From Woronichinia naegeliana WA131 (GTDB taxonomy: Bacteria > Cyanobacteriota > Cyanobacteriia > Cyanobacteriales > Microcystaceae), in assembly GCA_025370055.1 (NCBI GenBank), contig CP073041.1, positions 7,803,616 through 7,867,615 on the forward strand: a stretch of 64,000 bases of DNA, written 5' to 3'. The position numbers and the translations under genes were made by a program. The notes beneath the pieces were generated by a model that worked only from the letters and a program-made list of their open reading frames with translations, did not search any database and was not told the origin of the DNA. Below are positions 51,145 through 60,535 of the stretch, piece after piece. Position 1 is the first letter of the stretch. Each line of letters opens with the position of its first letter.

Positions 51145-52308
51145 ATGGTAACAACGCTCCAAAAGCCTGAATATGACGAAATCCGTCAGGGTGTAAAGGT
51201 TCCTGCCAAGGAAACCATCCTAACCCCCCGTTTCTACACCACCGACTTTGACGCGATGGCGAAAATGGATATCTCGATCAATGAAGACGAGCTAGATGCC
51301 ATCATTCAAGAGTTTCGAGTTGATTACAATCGCCATCATTTCGTGCGAGACGAGCAATTTCAGCAATCCTGGGATCATATTGATGGCAAAACCCGCAGCT
51401 TGTTCATCGAATTTCTTGAACGTTCCTGTACGGCTGAATTTTCGGGCTTTCTCCTCTACAAGGAATTGAGCCGCAAACTCAAAGACATCAATCCTGTCTT
51501 AGCAGAGGGATTCCAACTCATGTCCCGCGATGAAGCCCGTCATGCTGGGTTTCTCAATAAAGCCATGACCGATTTTGATCTCTCTTTAGATCTCGGCTTT
51601 TTAACTCGCTCGCGTAGCTATACCTATTTTGAGCCTGAATTTATTTTCTACGCCACCTACCTGTCTGAGAAAATTGGCTACTGGCGTTATATCACCATTT
51701 ATCGTCATCTTGAAGCCCATCCTGAAGATCGGGTCTATCCCATCTTTAACTTTTTTGAGAATTGGTGTCAAGACGAAAATCGTCATGGAGATTTCTTTGA
51801 TGCCGTCATGCGGGCCAAGCCTCAAATGCTGGATCAACCGCAAACCTGGTGGCAAAAGTTAACTGCTTTTCCCCGTTCCTTTTCGCAAAAGGCTTGGAGT
51901 CGTTATTTGATGGTGACGCTGGTTTCGCCAGTACTCTGGTGTCGTTTCTTTTTACTGTCAGTTTTTGCCACCATGTATCTCAATGATACACAACGGGCTG
52001 ATTTTTATGCGTCTATTGGCTTAGAAGCACGACAGTACGACAAAGAGGTGATTGCCAAAACTAATGAAACGGCCGGTCGGGTATTTCCGGTTATTCTAGA
52101 TGTTGATCATCCTGAATTTTATGCTCGCTTGGAAACCTGTGTGAGCAATAATGAGAAATTACGGGCGATCGATGCGTCTAATCAACCTACCTGGCTAAAA
52201 GGATTACAGAAATTTCCCATTTTTCTATCTAATGGCTGGCAATTCTTGAAACTTTACTGGATTAAGCCCATTCCTTCTGAGGAGTTAGCTCGTTCCTTTG
52301 GTTTCTAA
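51145..52308 (+). CDS. acsF: Mg-protoporphyrin IX monomethyl ester (oxidative) cyclase AcsF/ChlE
   Basis: In this 387-residue di-iron enzyme the metal ligands are in [11 protein letters not shown] and [13 protein letters not shown], with the family blocks [18 protein letters not shown] and [34 protein letters not shown]. It forms ring E of protochlorophyllide in chlorophyll synthesis using O2. The gene stands alone with its own terminator at 52341-52373, and confirms that the organism is oxygenic and phototrophic. Confidence 0.96.
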   Translation: MVTTLQKPEYDEIRQGVKVPAKETILTPRFYTTDFDAMAKMDISINEDELDAIIQEFRVDYNRHHFVRDEQFQQSWDHIDGKTRSLFIEFLERSCTAEFSGFLLYKELSRKLKDINPVLAEGFQLMSRDEARHAGFLNKAMTDFDLSLDLGFLTRSRSYTYFEPEFIFYATYLSEKIGYWRYITIYRHLEAHPEDRVYPIFNFFENWCQDENRHGDFFDAVMRAKPQMLDQPQTWWQKLTAFPRSFSQKAWSRYLMVTLVSPVLWCRFFLLSVFATMYLNDTQRADFYASIGLEARQYDKEVIAKTNETAGRVFPVILDVDHPEFYARLETCVSNNEKLRAIDASNQPTWLKGLQKFPIFLSNGWQFLKLYWIKPIPSEELARSFGF

Positions 52309-52340
52309 GATCATCACCACAACCCTAATGAATTTGATGG

Positions 52341-52374
52341 CTTCCGTTGCTGAATGAGTGGCGGAAGTTTTTTC
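52341..52374 (+). terminator. Rho-independent terminator after acsF
   Basis: CTTCCG (52341-52346) pairs with CGGAAG (52362-52367) and is followed by six T. Confidence 0.85.
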
Positions 52375-52375
52375 T

Positions 52376-53167
52376 TTAAACAGGAGTGCGATCGCCGACA
52401 GACAGACGAGTCCGGGTTGAACGAGGTTTGCTGGCTTCCGGTTGATCTTCTGATTGTTCTAAGCAAAGAAGGGGAATCGGTTTACTATTTTCATCCCAGC
52501 TAAGGTTCACTAAACTGCCTTGAATGGAAGGATGCCAACGATGCTGCTGAATACTATGGGCTAAAAACACTTCAATACATTCCACAATTTGCTTCACCGT
52601 TGCCGAACTAGATTGAATCGGCAGTTTGCTCAGTTTAAGTTGAAAGCGAAATAAAACGCCGGAATGCCATTGTTCTTCTACGCCTTCAATGTCGTAAATA
52701 ATCTCAAATGTCTCATCAACTTGTAGATTACTATTACTCACTTTTCCTCCTAAGGTGGGTCGTAGAGAAGCACTAATTAAGTTCGTTACCTTGTTTTGAA
52801 TCTGGTTAATCACAATATAGTGAAAAACCTCTTCATCCATTCTCATGCGAATATAGTCTAGACCAATACGACGGGCATAAAGCAGATCGGGAAGACTTTC
52901 CCAACGCTGACAACCTTCAATCGCTAGATCGAGTTGTTGCTGAAGTGCCTGATTCCGGGCGATCGCCGACTCTAAGGCCTGTTGTTTTTTCTGACACTGT
53001 AATTTGCACCAAAGACCGACAACAATTAATATTCCCCCCAATCCCAAAGAAGAAAACATCCAGGGGGAAGGCGGCACGGCAGGGTTGGCAGTAACAGGAG
53101 AGTCTGAAAAAGAAGGATCGAGGGTTTCCGCTAAAATAGGCGTAGAGGAGACAAGGTGAGTAGCCAT
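52376..53167 (-). CDS. Conserved hypothetical membrane-anchored protein
   Basis: This 263-residue protein has a single hydrophobic helix (~37-57, WMFSSLGLGGILIVVGLWC) followed by a coiled coil (~60-85) and a ~170-residue soluble domain containing YARRIGLDYIRMRMDEEVFHY. I recognise it only as a type of cyanobacterial hypothetical. Its stop touches the acsF terminator. The start at 53167 is near that of a divergent secreted-protein gene, and a start closer to the helix cannot be excluded. Confidence 0.65.
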   Translation of the reverse strand: MATHLVSSTPILAETLDPSFSDSPVTANPAVPPSPWMFSSLGLGGILIVVGLWCKLQCQKKQQALESAIARNQALQQQLDLAIEGCQRWESLPDLLYARRIGLDYIRMRMDEEVFHYIVINQIQNKVTNLISASLRPTLGGKVSNSNLQVDETFEIIYDIEGVEEQWHSGVLFRFQLKLSKLPIQSSSATVKQIVECIEVFLAHSIQQHRWHPSIQGSLVNLSWDENSKPIPLLCLEQSEDQPEASKPRSTRTRLSVGDRTPV

Positions 53168-53281
53168 AGGCTAAGAAACAAGGTGAGAGTTCTCAATTTC
53201 AATATGCCCAGATTTTTTAAGAAAATGATTACATACTCCAGATTTTTTTTATTGTCAAGGTATTTGCGCTCAATATCCCGT

Positions 53282-53722
53282 ATGTTTACGGACAATTCTC
53301 AGAACAGTTTTCCTGGTTTAGTCGCCAATCAACTCTTGGATAAAACTAGACTTCAGCCTTTAGGCCTATTGCTTGCCCTGATCATCGCGATCGCCCTGCC
53401 CACTGCTGATGGCCAAGCCGCACCCGTGAATCCCTCTCGCTCTCCTAATCTGACCCCTGTGGCTCAACCCTCTCCTCCCCCTGCCCTGCTACAAGCCACC
53501 ATTCAAGATCTGGCTCGACGCACTAAAATCCCTGTCAAGCAAATTCAAGTTAAATCAGCCACTACCAAAACCTGGCCCAATGGTTGTCTGGGACTGGCTC
53601 GTAAGGAGGAGATGTGTACTCAGATGTTAGTTTCTGGTTGGCAAATTATTTTGGGACATGGCCAACATACCTGGCGTTATCGGACTGATCAAACGGGTAA
53701 AAATTTAAGGTTAGAATCTTAG
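53282..53722 (+). CDS. Hypothetical secreted protein
   Basis: From the ATG at 53282 it encodes ~146 residues: a hydrophobic signal-like segment (LGLLLALIIAIALPTADGQA), a Pro-rich linker and a compact C-terminal domain (LLQATIQDLARRTKIPVKQI, then WPNGCLGLARKEEMCTQML and GWQIILGH). The two Cys may pair. The frame is open back to 53156, but that would overlap the divergent gene's start. I do not recognise a characterised family. Confidence 0.65.
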   Translation: MFTDNSQNSFPGLVANQLLDKTRLQPLGLLLALIIAIALPTADGQAAPVNPSRSPNLTPVAQPSPPPALLQATIQDLARRTKIPVKQIQVKSATTKTWPNGCLGLARKEEMCTQMLVSGWQIILGHGQHTWRYRTDQTGKNLRLES

Positions 53723-53787
53723 TCTTGAAACCTTCTGTTCTTTTCACTTTTTTCAATTTGTTTTAACCGTTCTTCATAAAAATAATA

Positions 53788-54594
53788 ATGCTGCATAGCT
53801 TTATTCCAGCCCATCGTTTTTTTCCCTATTTAACCTGGACAGAAATTCGAGATTTACCCGATAAAACCAATACCGTCATCATTCAACCCCTGGGAGCGAT
53901 CGAACAACATGGCCCTCACCTGCCATTGGTCGTGGATGCAGCCCTTAATTTAGGGGTATTAGGTAAAGCTTTGGAAGACTTAGATCAACACATTCCGGCC
54001 TATAGTCTTCCTTGTTTATACTATGGCAAGTCTAATGAACATTGGGGTTTTCCCGGTACGATCGCCCTTTCCGCGCAAACAATGTTGTCAATGTTAGGGG
54101 AAATAGCCGATAGTCTCTACGTGGCTGGCTTTCGGAAATGGATTTTGTTGAATGGTCACGGTGGTCAGCCCCAGGTCTTGGAAATTGCAGCACGAGACAT
54201 ACACCAAAAATACCCCGATTTTCTGGTTTTTCCTCTCTTTCTCTGGCGGGTTCCTAACCTGGCAGCGGAATTATTAACGCCCATGGAATTAGAATTGGGT
54301 ATCCATGCTGGTGATGCTGAAACCAGTTTGATGCTTTCCCTGTTACCCGATCAGGTCAAAATGGAGAAAGCGATCAGGGAATATCCTCAGAATTTGCCCT
54401 CCCATAGTTGCTTATCAATGGAAGGAAAGTTGCCCTTTGCCTGGTTAACTCAAGAACTGAGTCAAAGTGGTGTTATGGGGGATGCGACCACTGCAACCAA
54501 AGAAAAAGGCGATCGCCTCCTAGCGTCCCTGGCTCAGAGTTGGCAACAAGTGATCAAGGATGTCTATGAATTTCAGCAACCGACTTTATCCTAA
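53788..54594 (+). CDS. Creatininase-family amidohydrolase
   Basis: This 268-residue protein has the creatininase/MftE-type metal and active-site blocks PLGAIEQHGPHLPLVVD, GFPGTIALS, ILLNGHGGQ and GIHAGDAETSLML. Members hydrolyse cyclic or peptide-like amides, and in cyanobacteria the substrate is unknown. The following 54595-54816 holds only a short open piece ending GLENGNLHILLRQLAIAF, which may be a gene scrap. Confidence 0.9.
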   Translation: MLHSFIPAHRFFPYLTWTEIRDLPDKTNTVIIQPLGAIEQHGPHLPLVVDAALNLGVLGKALEDLDQHIPAYSLPCLYYGKSNEHWGFPGTIALSAQTMLSMLGEIADSLYVAGFRKWILLNGHGGQPQVLEIAARDIHQKYPDFLVFPLFLWRVPNLAAELLTPMELELGIHAGDAETSLMLSLLPDQVKMEKAIREYPQNLPSHSCLSMEGKLPFAWLTQELSQSGVMGDATTATKEKGDRLLASLAQSWQQVIKDVYEFQQPTLS

Positions 54595-54816
54595 AAGTTA
54601 GGATTAGAAGACATTATCTGGCAAGTATCACTTCGGCTCACCGTCTCTGTTGACTCAACTTAATCTAGCTATTCAGGGCTTAGAAAATGGCAATCTTCAT
54701 ATTCTCCTCAGACAATTGGCGATCGCTTTCTGATTTCAACATTAAGAGTTAATTCGTGATCAAATTCCTGTTCAATGTCTATAATAAGCTTACAAACTAT
54801 ACTATAAGAGGTTCAA

Positions 54817-55425
54817 ATGGTTGTTGCACTGCCAGAGGCGCACTCCGTAACCGCTAAGCCCATCACGGCTGAAGAATACCTTGCCAAGGAAGAATTGGCC
54901 GAGGAAAAAAGTGAATTTATTAATGGAGAGATTATCCAAATGGCGGGAGCATCGGCAAATCATAATCTTCTAACGGGGAAAGTTCATGCTCGTTTATTGT
55001 TGGCATTAGAAGACTTAGGTTATACCGTTTTTATGAGTGATATGAAGCTCTTGCCGCCTCATTTTAAGAACTATTTTTACCCTGATGTGATGGTGATTAA
55101 GGATGAACCTTATTTTACCGATGCGAAACAAACGGCAGTTACCAATCCTTGTTTCATTGCAGAGATATTATCAGCTTCAACGGAAGGATTTGATAAGAAT
55201 CAGAAATTTAGTTTTTATCGTACTATTCCAGAATTACAAGAATATCTCTTAATTGATCAGTCAGCTTATCGCGTGGAATTGTATCGTAAAGTCGGCGATC
55301 GCCAATGGTTATTAACAGAATTATGCGGTCAAGCAGAAGTCATTAGGTTAGAATCTGTAGCAGTAGAAATTACCCTAGCTGATTTGTATAAACGGGTAAA
55401 TTTTATTGAAACTTTTCAGCCTTAA
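54817..55425 (+). CDS. Uma2 family (DUF820) PD-(D/E)XK-type endonuclease-like protein
   Basis: This 202-residue protein has the Uma2/DUF820 pattern: ITAEEYLAKEELAEEKSEFINGEI, LTGKVHARLLLALEDLGYTVF, NYFYPDVMVIKDEPY (D), CFIAEILSASTEGFDKNQKF (E) and LQEYLLIDQSAYRVELYRK. These genes are present in many copies in cyanobacteria. They have a restriction-like fold, but no defined function has been shown. The stop is 8 bp before an ABC permease gene, probably by chance. Confidence 0.93.
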   Translation: MVVALPEAHSVTAKPITAEEYLAKEELAEEKSEFINGEIIQMAGASANHNLLTGKVHARLLLALEDLGYTVFMSDMKLLPPHFKNYFYPDVMVIKDEPYFTDAKQTAVTNPCFIAEILSASTEGFDKNQKFSFYRTIPELQEYLLIDQSAYRVELYRKVGDRQWLLTELCGQAEVIRLESVAVEITLADLYKRVNFIETFQP

Positions 55426-55433
55426 ATTTTAGC

Positions 55434-56171
55434 ATGGCTACCTATCACTGGAATTGGTTAATTTTCTTTGAAGAGGTCGCAACGGGCGGCGAAAAATATT
55501 ATCAATGGCTCCTGGCGGGGCTGGGTTGGACTGTCGCCACTTCTCTCAGTGCCTGGCTTTTGGCTCTGATCCTAGGAACCGCGATCGGGATTATTCGCAC
55601 CACTCCGCTCAAAGGATTGCTGATACTAGCAGATGCCTACGTGGAACTCTTTCGCAATATCCCTCTGATCGTGCAAATGTTTTTATGGTTCTTTGTACTG
55701 CCGGATATTCTGCCCGACCGTTTGGGAGATTGGATGAAACAGGAAATGCCCCTACCCGAATTTTCGACAGCAGTGCTGAGTTTAGCTTTTTTTACCTCAG
55801 CGCGGATTGCAGAACAGGTGAAGGCCGGAATTTTATCGCTGCCAACGGGTCAAAAAGGGGCCGGATTAGCGATCGGTTTTACCCTACCCCAGGTCTATCG
55901 TTATGTTCTGTTGCCCGTTGCTTTTCGGATTATGATTCCCCCACTGACCAGCGAGTTTATGAATATTTTTAAAAATTCTTCGGTGGCTTTAACAATTGGT
56001 ATGTTAGAACTGACCGCAGTGGCTAAACAAATGAATGAATATACCTTTCAAGGTTTTGAAATTTTTACGGTGGTGACGCTGCTCTATATTGCGATCGCCT
56101 TAATGGCCAATCGTTTCATGGCTTGGATTGAAAACAAGGTGAGAATTCCAGGCTATTCCCAGGAGCATTAA
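55434..56171 (+). CDS. Amino-acid ABC transporter permease, first subunit (GltJ-like)
   Basis: This 245-residue polar amino-acid permease has about five membrane helices. Its HisM/GltJ-type signature includes YVELFRNIPLIVQMFLWFFVLP and the EAA loop, seen here as ILSLPTGQKGAGLAIGFTLPQVYRYVLLPVAFRIMIPPLTSEF. It forms a heterodimeric channel with the next gene, 6 bp downstream. No solute-binding protein or ATPase is nearby, so those subunits are encoded elsewhere. Substrate is likely an acidic or neutral amino acid. Confidence 0.88.
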   Translation: MATYHWNWLIFFEEVATGGEKYYQWLLAGLGWTVATSLSAWLLALILGTAIGIIRTTPLKGLLILADAYVELFRNIPLIVQMFLWFFVLPDILPDRLGDWMKQEMPLPEFSTAVLSLAFFTSARIAEQVKAGILSLPTGQKGAGLAIGFTLPQVYRYVLLPVAFRIMIPPLTSEFMNIFKNSSVALTIGMLELTAVAKQMNEYTFQGFEIFTVVTLLYIAIALMANRFMAWIENKVRIPGYSQEH

Positions 56172-56177
56172 ATACAG

Positions 56178-56864
56178 ATGAATGATTTTGACTTTGAAGT
56201 TATTACGCGATCGCTGCCCTATCTCTGGAAGGGAATGCAATATACCCTCACCTTAACCTTAACGGCTATGGCTGGGGGCGTGATTTTTGGCTCCCTATTA
56301 GCCCTAGCTAGACTATCGGGAATAACGGTATTAGAGAGGAGCGCGAGTTTGTATGTTAATCTCATGCGTTCCATTCCCTTGGTATTAGTTATCTTTTGGT
56401 TTTATTTTCTTGTCCCCTTACTTGGTCAATGGTTAACCGGAGCCGAAAACCCCATCACGGTTGGCCCCGATCAAACAGCACTGATTAGTTTTACCCTATT
56501 TGAAATTGCCTACTATTGTGAGATTATTCGCGCTGGCATTCAATCTATTCCCAATGGTCAAACGGCGGCAGCTAAAGCGATCGGTTTTACCTATCCCCAA
56601 CAAATGCTTTATGTGATTTTGCCCCAGGCTTTTTGGAATATGTTGCCAGTCCTCTTAACTCAAACTATTGTCTTATTTCAGGATACCTCTTTGGTTTATG
56701 TTATCTCAGGCACGGACTTTTTAGGAGCGGCCTCGAAAGTGGCTCAACGGGACAGTCGATTGGTGGAAATGTACAGTTTTGTCGCAGTCGTTTATTTTAT
56801 AATCAGCTTTACTTTATCTAAATGGGTTAAGCATTTCCAACAAAAAATAAGCCTGACTAGATAG
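56178..56864 (+). CDS. Amino-acid ABC transporter permease, second subunit (GltK-like)
   Basis: This 228-residue partner permease has LYVNLMRSIPLVLVIFWFYFLVPL and the EAA loop GIQSIPNGQTAAAKAIGFTYPQQMLYVILPQAF. The 6-bp spacing after the first permease gene indicates one operon. It would sit in the plasma membrane as the second half of the channel. Confidence 0.88.
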   Translation: MNDFDFEVITRSLPYLWKGMQYTLTLTLTAMAGGVIFGSLLALARLSGITVLERSASLYVNLMRSIPLVLVIFWFYFLVPLLGQWLTGAENPITVGPDQTALISFTLFEIAYYCEIIRAGIQSIPNGQTAAAKAIGFTYPQQMLYVILPQAFWNMLPVLLTQTIVLFQDTSLVYVISGTDFLGAASKVAQRDSRLVEMYSFVAVVYFIISFTLSKWVKHFQQKISLTR

Positions 56865-57009
56865 TCTTAACAACAAAATGGGTATGGTCTGGGTTTAATT
56901 TCGTATAACCCTAACCCACAAGATAACAGATCAGTGATCAAAATTCGATTTTTGTGGTATATTTTTATTCAACTTAAGAGAAATTTTAAAATTAGGGAGC
57001 GCAAATTAG

Positions 57010-58254
57010 ATGCAACCTTTAACGGTGACATTTCATCTAGCCGACTCAATTGTAAAGGGGCTTACAGACGGAACATTAGAAAGAGTCGGAGGAATTATCC
57101 GTCATGTATCAACGAAGCAAATCGTCGTTTGGTTACGGGAAATTCCTTCACACGCTGTTTCACTGGGAGATCCTTTCACTGGAAGTCTTAATTTATTAGT
57201 TTCTGGGGCTAAAACACTTGCGACAATAGAAGGTTTTGCCGATGTTAAAGAGCAAATTAGCGGTGTTTCACAACAAATAATGTCTGTTCAACAAGGATTA
57301 CAGCAAACTCAAAGTATTCTACAAATTACATCGGCGGCAAGTATTATGAACTTGGGCGTTTCAGTAATGAGTTTTGCTGTGATCACTCACCGTCTTAATG
57401 AAATGGAAAAACGTTTAAAGAAAGCAGAAGCTTTGTTAAGTAAAATTAATCGAAAAATTGATCTAGGTTTTTATGCTAACTTCCATGCCGCAGTCAAACT
57501 AGCTATTAATGCTTTTAGCATGAATAAAGCCGAAAATCGTATTAGTAGTGCTCACCAAGCGATTAATCGTTTTCTAGAAGCCGAAAAAATATATCAAGAT
57601 TTGACTGAAAAAGAATTAGATTTACAAAGTCAGATTGCTAATGAATATTTATTGACTTTAGCTTTAGCTTATCTTGCTGAAGTTCGTTGTCATCTGGAAC
57701 TTGAAGAATATCCAACAGCTTTACAACGTTTTCAGGAAGGCTCACAAGTGCTGAAAGAGCTTATTCAAAGATATGTCGATCTTTTATTAACTAGCAATCC
57801 TGCAATTTATCTATCTCCTCAATTTAAAGGGCAAATTGATTTACAAAGGCTTACTAAGATTTATCAGTGGGCTAATCCAAATTTAGATGAAAATGCTGTA
57901 TTTGAAATGCAACGTGATAATTTTAGTGAACTTATTAAAGATCCTGATAAATGGGTTAAATCTTTACCTCAAGCGATTGTAAGCAAAGAAGAGGTACAAG
58001 GATGGATGTTAGTTGGGCCTAGTAATGATGATATCAAAAAAGAGGCTTGTAAACGTCTTCCTCAAGTGCTAGAAGTTGTTGAGTCAATGATTGAAACAGA
58101 TAGACGATTTGAATCTTATCAGGCAGAAGTAAAAGCTATCCAAAATTTTGGTATCTCTTTTCACGAGTGGATGCGGTTGGAACCGCCAGATCCTCAACCG
58201 GAGCAAGCTACTTTTATGTATATTATCCCATTTGACCCCTTGGTAATCGATTAG
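57010..58254 (+). CDS. Unrecognised helical protein
   Basis: This 414-residue protein belongs to no family I can name. The N-terminal ~60 residues are beta-like. At ~75-130 there is a long Gln/Ser-rich helix with an uninterrupted apolar stretch (SAASIMNLGVSVMSFAVITH). A coiled coil follows (LNEMEKRLKKAEALLSKINRKID), then a mostly helical C-terminal half with TPR-like spacing (YLLTLALAYLAEVRCHLELE). A coiled coil next to a membrane-compatible segment resembles helical pore-forming or membrane-remodelling proteins, but this is only a suggestion. It lies alone between the permeases and a phosphatase gene, preceded by a short AT-rich leader. Confidence 0.7.
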   Translation: MQPLTVTFHLADSIVKGLTDGTLERVGGIIRHVSTKQIVVWLREIPSHAVSLGDPFTGSLNLLVSGAKTLATIEGFADVKEQISGVSQQIMSVQQGLQQTQSILQITSAASIMNLGVSVMSFAVITHRLNEMEKRLKKAEALLSKINRKIDLGFYANFHAAVKLAINAFSMNKAENRISSAHQAINRFLEAEKIYQDLTEKELDLQSQIANEYLLTLALAYLAEVRCHLELEEYPTALQRFQEGSQVLKELIQRYVDLLLTSNPAIYLSPQFKGQIDLQRLTKIYQWANPNLDENAVFEMQRDNFSELIKDPDKWVKSLPQAIVSKEEVQGWMLVGPSNDDIKKEACKRLPQVLEVVESMIETDRRFESYQAEVKAIQNFGISFHEWMRLEPPDPQPEQATFMYIIPFDPLVID

Positions 58255-58467
58255 AAATTTTATTTTAATCGTAATACATAATAATTATTTTGGTTGAATA
58301 CTTTTTGCTAATTGCGATCACCGCTCTTAATTGGTTAGCTTGACAATTTGTTGCGTTTTTGAAACTATTCTACAAAAATAATGGCAACTTTCATATTAGC
58401 ATGGGATAATTAGATTTGAGCATAAATACTCAAGGGCAAAAACACTAAGGTGTTTTGAGAGGTAGAA

Positions 58468-58554
58468 ATGTCTAGAAATATGTCTAAGTTATCTTGGCAA
58501 AAAGAAAGTTTTACGTTACTATTATCCAGCCTTATTATTTATGGCTTAACTTAA
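58468..58554 (+). CDS. Possible 28-residue membrane peptide
   Basis: The ATG at 58468, with GAGAGG ahead of it, opens a 28-codon frame (MSRNMSKLSWQKESF at the start) ending in a hydrophobic segment (TLLLSSLIIYGLT). A hairpin, AAACGC ... GCGTTT, follows directly. This is the only candidate in the 58255-58666 gap; small size makes it uncertain. Confidence 0.25.
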   Translation: MSRNMSKLSWQKESFTLLLSSLIIYGLT

Positions 58555-58666
58555 AAACGCCTCAAAAGCACTTTGCTTAGCGTTTATTCAGTTGTATTAT
58601 CCAGACTTATTTTGTACAGCGTAGAATCACCCTCATGATTGAGCAATCCCTTTTCAAGTTAATGGC

Positions 58667-60097
58667 GTGATGATTAATATTATGACTTCTCTTCCTCGCT
58701 CTTCAGTGTCTTCTGCTTCATCTCTTAACGGCCATTTAACGGCCGATCTAACGCCAGTACTGGCTCTTAAGGAACTGGTGGCGAGTCTATATCGGGAACA
58801 AAATAAGATCCAAAATCTGTTAAGTTCTCTCGGATTTGCTCTTCGCAGTTTTAATAATCTTAATCAGTTTTTAGAATTGACCCCCTTGATGGCTGCTAGG
58901 GTCACAGATGCTGATGGTAGTGCTTTAATTTTATTTAAAGGGCCAAACAAAATCGCTCTCGAACAAATTCATGGTCAAGTGCAACGTTTAACACGAGAAA
59001 TTCGACGGGCGATAGAAGAAGTACTACAAACTTATAATGTAATCAGTGAGGATCGAACTATTCTTAAACATCCCAGTAGTTTAGATGAACAACTCCGTTT
59101 AGCTCTTGGTTCCACTATTCGTCTCTATAGCACACCGATTTTAGTCAAAAATGAGGAACGGGGCCGGATCTATGTTTTTAGTGAAGATCCGCAATATGTC
59201 TGGACACAGACTCGCCGTAAACTGTTGCAATTAGTGGCTGATCAAACCGCAGTGGCGATCGCCAATAGTGAATTAGCGTCGGAGTTAAGATCAAAAGAAC
59301 GACAGGATCGGGAACTGGAAATTGCCTCAGAAATCCAAGAACGATTACTACCGCGTCAATGTCCGCAGATTGCCGGAGTGGATTTGGCTGCTCGTTGTCA
59401 GACGGCCAATCGGGTCGGGGGAGATTACTATGACTTTATTCCCACCAATTATGATCAGTTGCGTCATGATAACTGGCAGGATATGGATAGTACAAAAGTC
59501 GTTCCCTGGAGCATTGTCATTGGAGATGTGATGGGGAAAGGGGTTCCGGCCGGTTTAATTATGACCATGACTAGGGGGATGTTACGGGCTGAAGTTTTAA
59601 ATAGGCACAGTCCGGCTCAGATTTTGCAGCACCTCAATCGGGTCATGTATGCGGATTTAGATAACTCTCATCGCTTTGTTACTCTGTTTTATTCTGAGTA
59701 TGATCCTCAAACCAGATTACTGTCCTATAGTAATGCGGCCCATAATCCACCGCTTCTTTGGCGATCGCAAAACCAGAGCATTGAGCCGTTAGATACCGAA
59801 GGCTCCCTCATTGGCTTGGATATCCTTTCCGATTATGAGGATGCCCAGGTCTTGTTACAATTAGGGGACGTTTTGTTGTATTACACCGACGGTTTAACCG
59901 ATGCGGTCAATGGCAACGGCGATCGCTTTGATGAAAAAAACCTACGGCGAATTTACCAGGAAGCTTGCTTGCAATATCACCATGCCGAGGAAATCCTGGA
60001 CTATATCTTTACTCAAGTGCAGCAATTTATTGGGTCAGGAAATAATCATCAAGATGATATGACCTTGGTCGTTATGCGGGTAAAATCATGGTCGTAG
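58667..60097 (+). CDS. GAF - SpoIIE/PP2C phosphatase (RsbU-like)
   Basis: This 476-residue protein has a GAF sensor (~45-205: LELTPLMAARVTDADGSALILF, RRKLLQLVADQTAVAIANSEL), a short coiled linker (RQDRELEIASEIQERLLP) and a SpoIIE-type PP2C phosphatase (~230-475). The metal-binding Asp residues are in RVGGDYYDF, VIGDVMGKGVPAGLIM, LLYYTDGLTDAVN and QDDMTLVVM. It probably dephosphorylates an anti-sigma-antagonist-like partner in response to a small-molecule signal. The Met chosen is the first of a cluster (MMINIM), and a later one is possible. Its last codons overlap the next small gene. Confidence 0.9.
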   Translation: MMINIMTSLPRSSVSSASSLNGHLTADLTPVLALKELVASLYREQNKIQNLLSSLGFALRSFNNLNQFLELTPLMAARVTDADGSALILFKGPNKIALEQIHGQVQRLTREIRRAIEEVLQTYNVISEDRTILKHPSSLDEQLRLALGSTIRLYSTPILVKNEERGRIYVFSEDPQYVWTQTRRKLLQLVADQTAVAIANSELASELRSKERQDRELEIASEIQERLLPRQCPQIAGVDLAARCQTANRVGGDYYDFIPTNYDQLRHDNWQDMDSTKVVPWSIVIGDVMGKGVPAGLIMTMTRGMLRAEVLNRHSPAQILQHLNRVMYADLDNSHRFVTLFYSEYDPQTRLLSYSNAAHNPPLLWRSQNQSIEPLDTEGSLIGLDILSDYEDAQVLLQLGDVLLYYTDGLTDAVNGNGDRFDEKNLRRIYQEACLQYHHAEEILDYIFTQVQQFIGSGNNHQDDMTLVVMRVKSWS

Positions 60098-60378
60098 GGT
60101 TTTTTACGGAGTTCAGTGATATGGTTCTTTTTGATAGTTCGATTTTGAGTGTTAGTGGTTTGGTCGGGATGGGGGATCATTCTTCCTGGAACTTGATGAC
60201 CGATCAGGTAATGGACAGTATTACCTTCCTTGCTCAAAATATGAGTGAAATCAAAAAAATTGATATCATTGGTGATTTTCAAAAGTCTTTCAAGCATTTT
60301 ATTGAATCCGGTCAGGTGTGGGCCTTGGGAATTGGCATTGTTTTAGGTTGGATTTTCCATAGTTTTCTGGGTTCTTAA
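60088..60378 (+). CDS. Small membrane protein overlapping the SpoIIE gene
   Basis: The ATG at 60088 lies inside the last codons of the phosphatase gene (10-bp overlap in another frame), implying translational coupling. It encodes 96 residues with an amphipathic middle (VMDSITFLAQNMSEIKKIDI) and one C-terminal helix (VWALGIGIVLGWIFHSFLGS). It is unrecognised. A membrane partner or regulator of the phosphatase is a reasonable guess. Confidence 0.65.
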   Translation: MVVGFFTEFSDMVLFDSSILSVSGLVGMGDHSSWNLMTDQVMDSITFLAQNMSEIKKIDIIGDFQKSFKHFIESGQVWALGIGIVLGWIFHSFLGS

Positions 60379-60422
60379 GGAAGACTGGGAGACTGGGGGA
60401 CTAGGAGACTGGGGGACTGGAA
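60379..60422. repeat. Short tandem repeat of GGGGACT/GGGAGACT units
   Basis: AGACTGGGAGACTGGGGGACT and continuing variants fill the start of the gap between the small membrane protein gene and argH. It is a simple-sequence tract with no coding signal. Confidence 0.8.
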
Positions 60423-60535
60423 AATCGGCTCAGTCTTACCGAAGAAAAGCAAACTAGTGTTAAGACTTCATAAATTTCCCTAACGTTACTCTCAAAAATC
60501 TAATTATTACTTAACGAAAAAGGTCAAGGCTTACT

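Noticed and set aside
54601..54732. Open stretch ending GLENGNLHILLRQLAIAF
   Set aside because: It has no start codon and is short; it may be a gene scrap but cannot be supported as a gene.
55505..55972. Plus-strand 155-codon frame in the first permease gene
   Set aside because: It is a second frame of a clear permease gene; the translation is not protein-like.
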